Positions 9,014 to 17,675 of a DNA stretch of 64,000 nucleotides are shown here, in pieces; positions within the stretch are counted from its first letter, which is position 1; every line of letters begins with the position of its first letter. Source of the stretch: Hydrogenovibrio halophilus DSM 15072. Its GTDB lineage: Bacteria > Pseudomonadota > Gammaproteobacteria > Thiomicrospirales > Thiomicrospiraceae. The notes under the pieces were generated by a model. The model did not search any database, was not told where the DNA came from, and was given only the letters and a program-made list of their open reading frames with translations. The translations under genes and the position numbers were made by a program. Where the stretch lies: assembly GCF_000384235.1 (NCBI RefSeq), contig NZ_KB913033.1, positions 689,164-753,163 of the forward strand. Reading direction: 5' to 3'.

Positions 9014-10999
9014 TCAGCGCAACACGTGCAGAAAGTGCATGTGTTTGTGATAGTGGTCGATCATGTCATTGATCATGGCCAACTTGGACCAGCCCATCAC
9101 GTCATAATCCTGCCCACCTTCACGCAAGTGCACCTCGGCCCGATAATAATGCGCCTGTTCCGACAACTGATCTTCCGGCATTTCTTCCTGACTGAATTCC
9201 GGTTTCAGATGGGAGCGACTGCGCACTTCGTAGACAAAGTCGGTTTCCTCACCGTGCTTGACCACCAGTCTGGCGCGGTCTCGCTCGGTGTCGTGAACGA
9301 CGTCCACTTCCAGTTCTTCATTGCGCAGCTCTTCGGCCACTTCCTCACAGGCCGGCACCACAATGTTTTTGATAAAGCTGCGCACCTTTTCTTCCGAAGG
9401 ATAGCCCACAATATTGTGCAGCCGACTCTTCCAGTTCTGTCCGCCGCCGGTGGCCACCGGCGCCAGATTGGTCTGCAGGGTGTCACGCTTGGTAATGTCC
9501 ACCCGCAAGGCCTTGATCAGGCCATAGGTCGCGATCAGCAACACAATCGAGAACGGCAAGGCACTGGCAATGGTCATGGTCTGAAGCGCCCCGAGACCGC
9601 CGGCCAACAGCAGAATGATCGCAATCAGCCCAATACCGATGACCCAGTACATGCGCTGCCACAGAGGGGTGTCATCACGGCCGTTGGAACACAGCATGTT
9701 CACCACCAGTGCGCCCGAATCCGCCGAGGTCACAAAGAAAATCACCACCATGACAATGGCAATGAACGACAGCACTGACCCAAACGGAAACTGGTCCAGA
9801 AAGGCAAACAGCGCCACAGCGACATCATTGGACACCGCATCGCCCAGGCTGCTCAGGCCGTCATTCAGAATCATGTCGATGGCGGAATTCCCGAAAAAGG
9901 TGAACCACATCATACTGAAACCGACCGGCACAAACAGCACACCGGTGACAAACTCGCGGATACTGCGACCACGCGAGACCCGGGCGATAAACAAGCCCAC
10001 AAACGGTGCCCACGCCAGCCACCAGGCCCAGTAGAAAATGGTCCAGCCGCCGATCCAATCGGTTTTTTCATACGCGAACAGATTAAAGGTGACGCGAATG
10101 ATGTCGGACATATAGGTCCCGGCATTCTGAATCAAAGCCTGCATCAGAAACACCGTCGAGCCCAGAAACAGCACCATAAACATCAGAATGATCGCCAGAC
10201 TCATATTCAGTTCAGACAGGCGGCGGATGCCTTTGTCCAGCCCCGTGGCCACCGAAATCGCGGCCAGACCGGTCACGGCGGCAATCAGAATGATCTGCGT
10301 AACCACACCGATCGGAATGTCAAACAGGGTATTGAGCCCGGAGTTCATCTGCAGTACGCCATAGCCCAGCGAGGTGGCGATCCCGAAAATGGTGCCGATC
10401 ACGGCAAAAATGTCCACCGCATGACCGATGGGACCATAGATTTTTTCCCCGATAAACGGATACAGCGCCGAACGCAGGGTCAAAGGCAGGCCATGGCGAT
10501 AACTGAAGAACGCCAGAATCAGCGCCACAATCGCGTAAATGGCCCACGCATGCAGGCCCCAGTGGAAAAAGGTGATCCGCATCGCCTCACGTGCGGCCTC
10601 CACCGTGCCGGATTCGGCCACCGGCGGGGACAAATAGTGCATGACCGGTTCGGCCACCCCGAAAAACATCAGCCCGATGCCCATCCCGGCTGAGAACAGC
10701 ATCGAAAACCAGGTGATCTTGGTGTAATCGGGCGAGGCATGATCCGGCCCCAGCTTGATGTCGCCATAGCGCGACAGCCCCAAAAAGGCCACGGTGATCA
10801 GGACAATGGCCACCGTCAACACGTAAAACCAGCCAAAGTTGGAAATGATCACCGATTGCAACCCATTAAAGGTCGCCTCGGCGTGGGTTGGCATCGCGGC
10901 GGCATACGCCAACAGCAAAATCACCAGGCCTGATGCCGTATAAAACACCGGCGGATTCAGCCTTGCCGGCGTTTTGGGTGTTTTATCGGGTACGTTCAT
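9014..10999 (-). CDS. BCCT-family osmoprotectant/choline transporter, BetT type
   Basis: A secondary transporter for quaternary ammonium compounds such as choline or glycine betaine in the inner membrane. The 661-aa protein has about 12 membrane segments. It retains the GMGIG loop of betaine transporters (in LFSAGMGIGLMFFGVAEP), the WWLAWAPFVG tryptophan motif and the FFVTSADSGA motif. A cytoplasmic C-terminal extension of about 150 aa is typical of BetT-like osmosensing members. GAGGAG lies 9 nt before the ATG. It faces the same way as the adjacent porin and is followed by its own terminator. Confidence 0.93.
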   Translation of the reverse strand: MNVPDKTPKTPARLNPPVFYTASGLVILLLAYAAAMPTHAEATFNGLQSVIISNFGWFYVLTVAIVLITVAFLGLSRYGDIKLGPDHASPDYTKITWFSMLFSAGMGIGLMFFGVAEPVMHYLSPPVAESGTVEAAREAMRITFFHWGLHAWAIYAIVALILAFFSYRHGLPLTLRSALYPFIGEKIYGPIGHAVDIFAVIGTIFGIATSLGYGVLQMNSGLNTLFDIPIGVVTQIILIAAVTGLAAISVATGLDKGIRRLSELNMSLAIILMFMVLFLGSTVFLMQALIQNAGTYMSDIIRVTFNLFAYEKTDWIGGWTIFYWAWWLAWAPFVGLFIARVSRGRSIREFVTGVLFVPVGFSMMWFTFFGNSAIDMILNDGLSSLGDAVSNDVAVALFAFLDQFPFGSVLSFIAIVMVVIFFVTSADSGALVVNMLCSNGRDDTPLWQRMYWVIGIGLIAIILLLAGGLGALQTMTIASALPFSIVLLIATYGLIKALRVDITKRDTLQTNLAPVATGGGQNWKSRLHNIVGYPSEEKVRSFIKNIVVPACEEVAEELRNEELEVDVVHDTERDRARLVVKHGEETDFVYEVRSRSHLKPEFSQEEMPEDQLSEQAHYYRAEVHLREGGQDYDVMGWSKLAMINDMIDHYHKHMHFLHVLR

Positions 11000-11079
11000 A
11001 ACCCTGCTCCTCTTGAATGATTGTTTCTGATGCGCTTTGACTGCAAGCGCCCTCTTTGGTTCATGTGCCTTTGCCCATC

Positions 11080-11106
11080 AAAAAACCGGCCATGAGAGCC
11101 GGTTTT
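11080..11106 (-). terminator. porin gene terminator
   Basis: A 9-bp stem (AAAACCGGC/GCCGGTTTT) with a 7-nt loop and a T-run on the minus strand, immediately after the porin stop. It separates porin and BCCT transcription. Confidence 0.85.
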
Positions 11107-11117
11107 GGTGGGATCGA

Positions 11118-12212
11118 TCAGAAGTAGAAGTCAATGGTCAGATACAAGGCACTGAAATCGCTCTCATGGCTGTCGCCATTGCGTCCGACATAGCCGCTCT
11201 GATCCAGGTATTCGGCATAAATCCAGCCCGGGCCGTAGTTGTATTTCACGCCCGGGGCGTAGGCATACACCGTCCCGGCGTCATTGCCACTGGTGTCGGT
11301 TTGTGCCCAGGAGGCATCGACGTAATAGGTCCAATTGCCCGAGCTACGCCCCAATGTGGCCGCATAGCGAGTGGTTTCTGCCTCATCTTCTGCGATGCCC
11401 GCATCGTCCACATAAGTGTCAGGCAGCTCACGTTGAGTTTTCATGACTTCGGCGTTGACAAAGGTTTTGCCAAAAGACCCTTTGTAATACAACACCCCGG
11501 CCTGATGCGAACCTTCCACATCGTGATCGGTGTTTGCCACCAGATTTTGAAGTTTGCCGGACTGCAATGACACACCAATGCGATGGTCCTCTGAAATCGG
11601 ATAGTTCAGATCCCCGACCAGGGTCTGCACTTTACGATAGGTGGTGGAAGACCCCCAGTGACCGTTGTCGTCCACGGTATCGGTACTGTCCGTCCCCCAG
11701 TCATCTTGATGATAATAAGCGGCGCTGTAGTTGACCTTGCCCATGTCTCCGGTCAGTTTCAGACCGATGTCCATCTGGTCGCCATAGCCTGCCTGCAACA
11801 GGTCTCCCGGCCAGAAGTTGGAGGTTTTCCAACCAAAGGGCACCTGGCTTTTACCAATAATGAGCTTGTGATGATCGGCAAAATCAAAGCCCAACCAGGC
11901 TTTGTGCAACGCGATCTGATCGCCGGTGGAATTGTTTTCGGTGTCGGTAAAACTGCCCGGCCCGACACGCAATTCGGCGGAATAAGACCAGTTGCCCTGG
12001 CCATCTTCTGCGGCCCCATCGGCATACAGCACCAAAGCCTCGTCCTGAAAGTTGCCGTTGTTGTCATTGTCCGCGCCGTCGGTGGTCTCGTACACATAGT
12101 TGAACCAGACACCGCCGGCAAGGTTATTACTGGCCTGTGCCGAGGCCGAGCCGGTGGCCAACAGCGCAATGGCCATCGCCCGGCCCAAAGGGGTTAAAGC
12201 GTTCGAGTGCAT
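11118..12212 (-). CDS. outer-membrane porin
   Basis: A 364-aa beta-barrel with a signal peptide ending at ASAQA (about residue 26) and a terminal Phe (DFYF), the usual outer-membrane insertion signal. Alternating Tyr/Trp-rich strands (SAAYYHQDDWG, WIYAEYLDQSGY) fit a phosphate-selective or general porin fold, but the substrate cannot be read. ATG 12212 was chosen because AGGAG lies 8 nt upstream; a longer frame begins at 12272. It lies between two BCCT transporters, so it may admit osmolytes to the periplasm (inference). Confidence 0.85.
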   Translation of the reverse strand: MHSNALTPLGRAMAIALLATGSASAQASNNLAGGVWFNYVYETTDGADNDNNGNFQDEALVLYADGAAEDGQGNWSYSAELRVGPGSFTDTENNSTGDQIALHKAWLGFDFADHHKLIIGKSQVPFGWKTSNFWPGDLLQAGYGDQMDIGLKLTGDMGKVNYSAAYYHQDDWGTDSTDTVDDNGHWGSSTTYRKVQTLVGDLNYPISEDHRIGVSLQSGKLQNLVANTDHDVEGSHQAGVLYYKGSFGKTFVNAEVMKTQRELPDTYVDDAGIAEDEAETTRYAATLGRSSGNWTYYVDASWAQTDTSGNDAGTVYAYAPGVKYNYGPGWIYAEYLDQSGYVGRNGDSHESDFSALYLTIDFYF

Positions 12213-12305
12213 ATGGAATGTCTCCTTTGCTTTCATTTTCTCTCCAATCTTTTTCCACACTTCCTTCATCATAGCAACGAAACCGTCTCGTTTTCAAACA
12301 AAAAC

Positions 12306-12344
12306 ATGTACAACCAAAAAAACATGATCACAATATTTGTACAA
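12306..12344. promoter_or_regulatory. paired TGTACA operator-like sites
   Basis: The spacer between the divergent porin and second BCCT gene holds TGTACA at 12307-12312 and 12338-12343, the latter inside the 8-bp palindrome TTGTACAA. The spacing is 31 bp, about three helical turns. Binding of one regulator to both is a guess. Confidence 0.35.
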
Positions 12345-12451
12345 TTCCTGTCTCTCAGCCCGCTCGGTCGTCACGCGCCATCCGTCCCTGGCATTTGCGC
12401 AAAAACCTTGATAGAGTGTTGAGCAATTCCAAGCAAAAGGCTCACAGTTGC

Positions 12452-14578
12452 ATGGCTCAGACAAATCCGCCGGAAACCCAAACCCGAAAGCGCTTCATCC
12501 CCCAATCCACCTTGCTTTTGCCTGTTTTCATTCCCGCCGTCAGCGTTCTGGTTCTGATGATCGTCGGTACCCTCAGCAACCCGGAACTGGCCGGCGAACT
12601 CTTTTCGGCCACGCTGTCAGCGATCACCACCAATTTCGGCTGGTTTTACATGCTGGCAGTGGCGCTGTTTCTGATTTTCATTTTCTCGGTGGCGATTTCC
12701 CCCTGGGGCAAAATCAAGCTGGGCCCCGACCACACCGAGCCCGAATACAGTTTCGGCGGCTGGTTTGCGATGCTGTTTTCCGCCGGTTACGGCATTGCGC
12801 TGCTGTTTTTCGGGGTGGCCGAGCCGGTCCTGCATTACGCTTCGCCCCCAAACGGCGCGCCCGAAACACTCGACGCGGCCAAACAGGCGATGCAAATCGC
12901 CTTTTTCCACTGGGGCTTTCATATCTGGGCGATTTACGGACTGGTGGGGCTGGTGCTGGCCTACTTTGCTTTCCGCCATGGCTTGCCCCTTTCCATGCGT
13001 TCGACCCTGTACCCGTTGATCGGCGAGCGCATTTACGGACCAATCGGGCATACAGTGGACACCTTTGCCATCCTTGGCACTGTGTTCGGGCTGGCTACGA
13101 CTCTGGGGCTGTCGGTGGCCCAGATCAACGCCGGTTTGCATTACCTGATCCCGGCGATCCCCGTTGCCACCAGTGTGCAAGTGGTGGCGCTGGGGGTCAT
13201 CACCCTGTTGGGGATCGCTTCTGTGGTCGCGGGCATGGAAAAAGGGATCAAGCGTCTGTCGCTGATCAACATCGGCCTGGCGATTGCGCTGATGGCTTTT
13301 GTGTTTCTGGCAGGGCCCACCATTTTCATTCTGGAAGTGTTTTTGCAGAACACCGGCAGTTACCTGAGCGGCATTGTCGAGCGCACCTTCAATCTGCAGG
13401 CCTACACCCGCAGTGACTGGATCGGCAACTGGACCCTGTTCATTTTCGGCTGGACCATTGCCTGGGCGCCGTTTGTGGGGCTGTTTATTGCCAAAATCAG
13501 TCGCGGTCGCACCATTCGTCAGTTCGTTTTCGGGGTGATGCTGGTGCCGACATCTTTCACCTTTTTGTGGTTCTCGGTGTTTGGCGACACCGCTCTGCAC
13601 ATGATCATGAATGAAGGCTACTCGACGCTCATAACCCAGGTGCAGGACGACCACGCCATTGCCCTGTTCAAGCTATTTGAACGGCTTCCGCTGACCGAAG
13701 TCATCTCCACCATTACCGTGTTTCTGATCATCACCTTCTTTGTGACCTCCTCCGATTCCGGCTCGCTGGTGGTCGACTCGCTGGCTTCCGGCGGCGCCCA
13801 TTACACCCCGGTCTGGCAGCGGGTTTTCTGGGCGGCCATGCTGGGGGTCATCGCCTCGGTGCTGCTGCTGGCCGGTGGCTTGAAAGCGCTGCAAACCGCC
13901 TCGATCACCTTTGCCCTGCCCTTTGCCGTGATCATGCTGATTGCGGCCGTGGGGATGTGGCGGGCCCTGACCATTGAAAGCCATCGCGAAGCCAGTTTGC
14001 AAAGTGCAATCGCCCACAGTGCCAAAAACCAGAATGGACGCAACTGGAAAGACCGCCTGTCGCACCTGATGGATTACCCAAGCGAAGCAGAAGTGGGCGG
14101 TTTCATCAACAAGGTGGCATTTGACGCCATGCATACCGTGCGCGAAGAACTCAACAAGCGCGGCTGGGATGCCGAAGTCTATTACGATGAAGACCCTTTG
14201 CGCGTGCGCATAGAGGTGCTCAAAGAAGCGGAAATGGACTTTATCTACGAAGTGCGTCGCTGCCAGTTCACCACCCCCACCTTTGCCTACCCCGAAATCG
14301 AAGCCAAGGTCCCGGACAAGGACCATTATTACCGGGCCGAAGTTTTCCTGCGTCGGGGCGGGCAGGCCTACGATGTGTACGGCTACAGTCGGGGCGACAT
14401 GATCACCGACATTCTGGATCAGTTCGAACGCTACATTCACTTCCTGCATCATTCGCCCGGCCTGTTGCCGTGGAAAATGGAAATGCACGATGAACAACTG
14501 CAACCCACCCAGCCCAAAACGCTGGAAGAGGACATCAGCAGCGAAGAAAGTCACAAAGGCCATTCTTCGCAAACCTGA
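12452..14578 (+). CDS. BCCT-family transporter with divergent substrate loop
   Basis: A second betaine/choline/carnitine-type transporter, 708 aa, with about 12 membrane segments and a C-terminal cytoplasmic extension of about 200 aa that is homologous to the first one and longer by an acidic tail. The glycine loop reads GYGIA instead of GMGIG, while WTIAWAPFVGLFIA and FFVTSSDSGS are kept, so the substrate or coupling ion may differ. ATG 12452 was preferred to an upstream TTG at 12395. It is divergent from the porin. Its stop lies next to a variant palindrome AGCAGGCCTGGT (14578-14589). Confidence 0.92.
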   Translation: MAQTNPPETQTRKRFIPQSTLLLPVFIPAVSVLVLMIVGTLSNPELAGELFSATLSAITTNFGWFYMLAVALFLIFIFSVAISPWGKIKLGPDHTEPEYSFGGWFAMLFSAGYGIALLFFGVAEPVLHYASPPNGAPETLDAAKQAMQIAFFHWGFHIWAIYGLVGLVLAYFAFRHGLPLSMRSTLYPLIGERIYGPIGHTVDTFAILGTVFGLATTLGLSVAQINAGLHYLIPAIPVATSVQVVALGVITLLGIASVVAGMEKGIKRLSLINIGLAIALMAFVFLAGPTIFILEVFLQNTGSYLSGIVERTFNLQAYTRSDWIGNWTLFIFGWTIAWAPFVGLFIAKISRGRTIRQFVFGVMLVPTSFTFLWFSVFGDTALHMIMNEGYSTLITQVQDDHAIALFKLFERLPLTEVISTITVFLIITFFVTSSDSGSLVVDSLASGGAHYTPVWQRVFWAAMLGVIASVLLLAGGLKALQTASITFALPFAVIMLIAAVGMWRALTIESHREASLQSAIAHSAKNQNGRNWKDRLSHLMDYPSEAEVGGFINKVAFDAMHTVREELNKRGWDAEVYYDEDPLRVRIEVLKEAEMDFIYEVRRCQFTTPTFAYPEIEAKVPDKDHYYRAEVFLRRGGQAYDVYGYSRGDMITDILDQFERYIHFLHHSPGLLPWKMEMHDEQLQPTQPKTLEEDISSEESHKGHSSQT

Positions 14579-14589
14579 GCAGGCCTGGT
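14578..14589. repeat. one-mismatch palindrome AGCAGGCCTGGT
   Basis: A variant of the window palindrome overlapping the last base of the BCCT stop codon and followed by CAAAAC, as at 16687. Confidence 0.6.
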
Positions 14590-14678
14590 CAAAACCATGA
14601 AAACACTGTGCAAAGCTGGACTTGAACGCCCTTTAAAGCTAATCTGAAACGGTAGTTTTCACCGAAAAGGAGATCCTC

Positions 14679-15170
14679 ATGAGTTTGAGCCAACGTTTTA
14701 TGCCCCTGCTGCTCGCCGCCCTGATCTCGCTGGGCTTTGCCTCCGCGACTCAGGCGGCCGACGAAGGGGCCAAAGTGGTTTACCACGTCGACTTCAAAGA
14801 CCCGACCCGCTATTCCGCCACCCTGACCTCGATCAACAACATCATCAACTATTATGAATCCGAGTTGATGATGCCGGAAATCCACTTGGTGTTTGTCGGC
14901 TACGGCATTCGCTTTACCACCGATGACAACCTCAAAGGCACGCCTTATGTGGCCAAAAAGCCTTTGCTGGACCGCCGCGACGAACTCAAGGGGCGCTTGG
15001 ATGCGCTGGTCAATACCCGCGGGGTCAAAGTGCATTTGTGTGACAAAACCCGCAGTGAAATCAATCTGGGCAAAGACAAACTCTATGAGTTCATCGACAC
15101 CACCGCCTCGGGCGTGGCCAAAATCGCGATGCTGCAGAGCGAAGGCTTTGCTTACCTGAAAATTCAATAG
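14679..15170 (+). CDS. periplasmic DsrE/DsrF-like protein
   Basis: A 163-aa protein whose signal peptide ends at TQAADE (about residue 26), followed by a DsrE-like alpha/beta domain. One conserved-looking Cys lies in KVHLCDKT (near residue 121). Cytoplasmic DsrE-family proteins relay sulfur; exported single-domain versions are common in sulfur oxidisers but their role is not established. A strong AAGGAGAT lies before the ATG, and a perfect palindromic terminator follows. It appears monocistronic. Confidence 0.8.
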   Translation: MSLSQRFMPLLLAALISLGFASATQAADEGAKVVYHVDFKDPTRYSATLTSINNIINYYESELMMPEIHLVFVGYGIRFTTDDNLKGTPYVAKKPLLDRRDELKGRLDALVNTRGVKVHLCDKTRSEINLGKDKLYEFIDTTASGVAKIAMLQSEGFAYLKIQ

Positions 15171-15192
15171 CCAAAACCCGGTCCCATCATAC

Positions 15193-15218
15193 AAAAACCA
15201 CCAGGCCTGGTGGTTTTT
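15193..15218 (+). terminator. 26-bp perfect palindrome terminator
   Basis: An exact ACCAGGCCTGGT (15200-15211) is extended symmetrically by AAAAACC/GGTTTTT to 26 bp with no loop bases. It lies 22 bp after the DsrE-like stop. The T5 arm suits intrinsic termination. Confidence 0.75.
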
Positions 15219-15361
15219 GCCTTTTCTTTTCCCTTCAACTCACCCGCTCAGATTGCCATAACCCCACCCGTGCTATAAAATGCCTGACATTTCAAACGTC
15301 TAACGCTGGCAGCCAGTTCGGACTCATGCCAACCGGCTGCCTGCTCGCATATGGAACGCTC

Positions 15362-15979
15362 ATGCACTCTGAACCCTCTTCGTTGCAAAGACTGGGGCTG
15401 ATCTTTTTAAGCCGCAACAACCGATTTCAAAAAACACTGGGGCACTGGACCGCCTGGCTGTCGCTGTCGCTGGTTCTGCTCTCGGCGATGGTGGTGGTGA
15501 TGCGTTACGGCTTTGACTTTGGCAATGTTGCCCTGCAGGAAACCCTGATCTACAACCACGCCATTTTCTTTATGCTGGGCATGGCTTACACCTTGCAGCA
15601 GGACGCGCATGTGCGTGTGGACGTGTTCTACAGCCGTTTTGATTTGCGCCAGAAAGCCTGGGTGAACCTGCTGGGCTCCCTGTTACTGGCCTTGCCGGCC
15701 ATGGCGTTTCTGTTTGTGGCCAGCTTTGACTATGTCACCGGCAGCTGGGCCATCCAGGAAGGTTCCAGTGAAGCCGGCGGTCTGGCCTGGCTGTACCTGC
15801 TGAAAAGTTTCATTCTGATCATGGCGGCGCTGATGATCACCCAGATCCTGGCGCTGGCCAGCGCCAGCGGCTTGCTGCTGACCCTCTCCGCTGAACAACG
15901 CCAACACCCGCTGGCACAGGCCGCCTTGAGCGACACCCTGCAGGCGCTGGACCAACATCACAACCAAGAGGTGGCGTAA
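15362..15979 (+). CDS. TRAP transporter small permease (DctQ)
   Basis: The four-helix subunit of a tripartite ATP-independent periplasmic transporter. The 205-aa protein has a membrane segment near 40-62, three more later, and GGLAWLYLLKSFI, typical of the mannitol/chloroaromatic (FcbT2-like) subgroup. Its TAA is directly followed by the dctM ATG, so translation is coupled. ATG 15362 was preferred to 15326; neither has a strong ribosome site. No binding-protein gene is adjacent; a candidate lies at 37712-38818. Confidence 0.88.
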   Translation: MHSEPSSLQRLGLIFLSRNNRFQKTLGHWTAWLSLSLVLLSAMVVVMRYGFDFGNVALQETLIYNHAIFFMLGMAYTLQQDAHVRVDVFYSRFDLRQKAWVNLLGSLLLALPAMAFLFVASFDYVTGSWAIQEGSSEAGGLAWLYLLKSFILIMAALMITQILALASASGLLLTLSAEQRQHPLAQAALSDTLQALDQHHNQEVA

Positions 15980-17356
15980 ATGGAATGGTTGGCGTTGCTG
16001 TTGTTTGTGCTGGTCTTTGCCGCACTGCTGTTTGGGTTTCCGGTGGCCTTGACGCTGGCGGGGATGTCACTGTTGTTTGCCTGGGGCGCGGAAGCCATCG
16101 GCGCGTTCGACAGCGCCTTTCTGCAAAGCCTGCCCAACCGGGTGTTCAGCATCATGCAAAACCCGACCCTGATGGCGGTGCCGCTGTTTGTGTTTATGGG
16201 CATCATGCTGGAAAAATCCCGCATTGCCGATGAACTGCTGATGGGGCTGGACCAGTTGATGCGGCATTTCCGGGGTGGCCTGGGCCTGTCGGTGATCATG
16301 GTGGGCGCGCTCCTGGCCGCCAGCACCGGCATTGTCGGCGCCACCGTGGTCACCATGGGTCTGCTCGCGTTGCCGACCATGTTGCGTCAGGGCTATTGCC
16401 CGCGTCTGGCCAGTGGCACCATCTGCGCCGCCGGCACTCTGGGTCAGATCATTCCACCGTCGATCATTCTGATTCTGCTGGGCGATGTGCTGTCCTCGGC
16501 CTATCAGGAAGCGCAACTGGCACAGGGCATCTTCTCGCCCGAACCCATTTCCGTCGGCGACCTGTTTGTGGGCGCGCTGTTGCCGGGCATGCTGCTGGTG
16601 GTGCTGTACATGACCTATGTGTTTGCGCGCAGTGTCTTCAACCCAAGCGTCGCACCGGGACTCGACCAGGCGCAACTGGACAATTCACCAGGCCTGGTCA
16701 AAAACCTGTTGGTCAGTCTGCTGCCGCCCCTGCTTTTGATTTTGCTGGTACTGGGGTCGATTCTGGCCGGTTTCGCCACGCCTTCCGAAGCGGCGTCACT
16801 CGGGGCCATCGGCGCATTGATTCTGGCCGGACTCAAACAGAAACTGTCTCTGGACGTGATGCGTTCGGTGATGCGCGGCACCCTCAAAATCACCAGCATG
16901 ATCTTTTTGATTTTCATCGGCGCGGCCTTTTTCTCACTGGTGTTTCGCGGGCTGGGCGGCGATGACCTGATTCACGAACTCCTGTCCGACCTGCCGGGCG
17001 GCACCTTTACCGCGGTGTTGATCGTCATGCTCTTTTTGTTTGTGCTCGGCTTCTTTCTCGACTTCATCGAAATCACCTACATCATTGTGCCCGTGGTCGC
17101 CCCAGTGTTGTTGATGCTGGGCGTGGACCCGATCTGGCTGGGAATCATGATTGCGATCAATCTGCAGACCGCGTTTCTGACCCCGCCCTTTGGCTTTGCC
17201 CTGTTTTACCTCAAGGGCGTGGCCCCACCGGAACTGAAAACCGCCGATCTTTATCGCGGTGTCTGGCCCTATATTCTGCTGCAACTGGGCGTGCTGGTCA
17301 TTCTCGCCATCTGGCCGGAACTGGTCACCTGGCTGCCCAGTGTGATTTATGGCTAG
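15980..17356 (+). CDS. TRAP transporter large permease (DctM)
   Basis: The 12-TM transport subunit that imports an organic acid with Na+ (family knowledge). The 458-aa protein includes the repeated half-site motifs STGIVGATVVTMGLLALPTM and PPSIILILLGD, and the C-terminal LTPPFGFALFYLKG typical of the FcbT3-like subgroup. It follows dctQ without a gap. It contains one copy of the window palindrome at 16687-16698 encoding PGLV. Confidence 0.93.
   Translation: MEWLALLLFVLVFAALLFGFPVALTLAGMSLLFAWGAEAIGAFDSAFLQSLPNRVFSIMQNPTLMAVPLFVFMGIMLEKSRIADELLMGLDQLMRHFRGGLGLSVIMVGALLAASTGIVGATVVTMGLLALPTMLRQGYCPRLASGTICAAGTLGQIIPPSIILILLGDVLSSAYQEAQLAQGIFSPEPISVGDLFVGALLPGMLLVVLYMTYVFARSVFNPSVAPGLDQAQLDNSPGLVKNLLVSLLPPLLLILLVLGSILAGFATPSEAASLGAIGALILAGLKQKLSLDVMRSVMRGTLKITSMIFLIFIGAAFFSLVFRGLGGDDLIHELLSDLPGGTFTAVLIVMLFLFVLGFFLDFIEITYIIVPVVAPVLLMLGVDPIWLGIMIAINLQTAFLTPPFGFALFYLKGVAPPELKTADLYRGVWPYILLQLGVLVILAIWPELVTWLPSVIYG
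16687..16698. repeat. palindrome inside dctM
   Basis: An exact ACCAGGCCTGGT read in the PGLV frame (protein SPGLVKN) and followed by CAAAAAC. Confidence 0.85.
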
Positions 17357-17675
17357 AACGGTTTATGGCTAGATAAATAATCCTACACGCATCGTGCTTT
17401 TCAAGTACAATGCGCGCATTCATTGATTCAGTGCTTGCCACTGTGTCAAACGCACCATGCCTACCTGTTCGTTTGAGTACGTATTGCATTAGCGGTCATG
17501 ACGACCGCTTCAGGGGAAGCGCAGTTTTTGCGCGACAGGGAGGCATTTTCAGGACAGCCGTGTGGTGAAACACCGCACGCATCCGGCCACAACCTGTCAC
17601 ACACCCAAACAATGCGGTGACGTTACCCTTTGCGCGGCACACTTTTCTGCCGACTCAAACCAACAGGAACATTTC
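17357..17675 (+). promoter_or_regulatory. long leader of the DEAD-box helicase gene
   Basis: A 319-bp non-coding stretch before the helicase ATG. It holds a TACAAT -10-like box (17406-17411) and two hairpins: AGCGGTC/GACCGCT (17491-17509) and GCGCA/TGCGC (17519-17533). CsdA/DeaD-type helicase genes often have long cold-responsive leaders. No riboswitch class was recognised. Confidence 0.45.
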
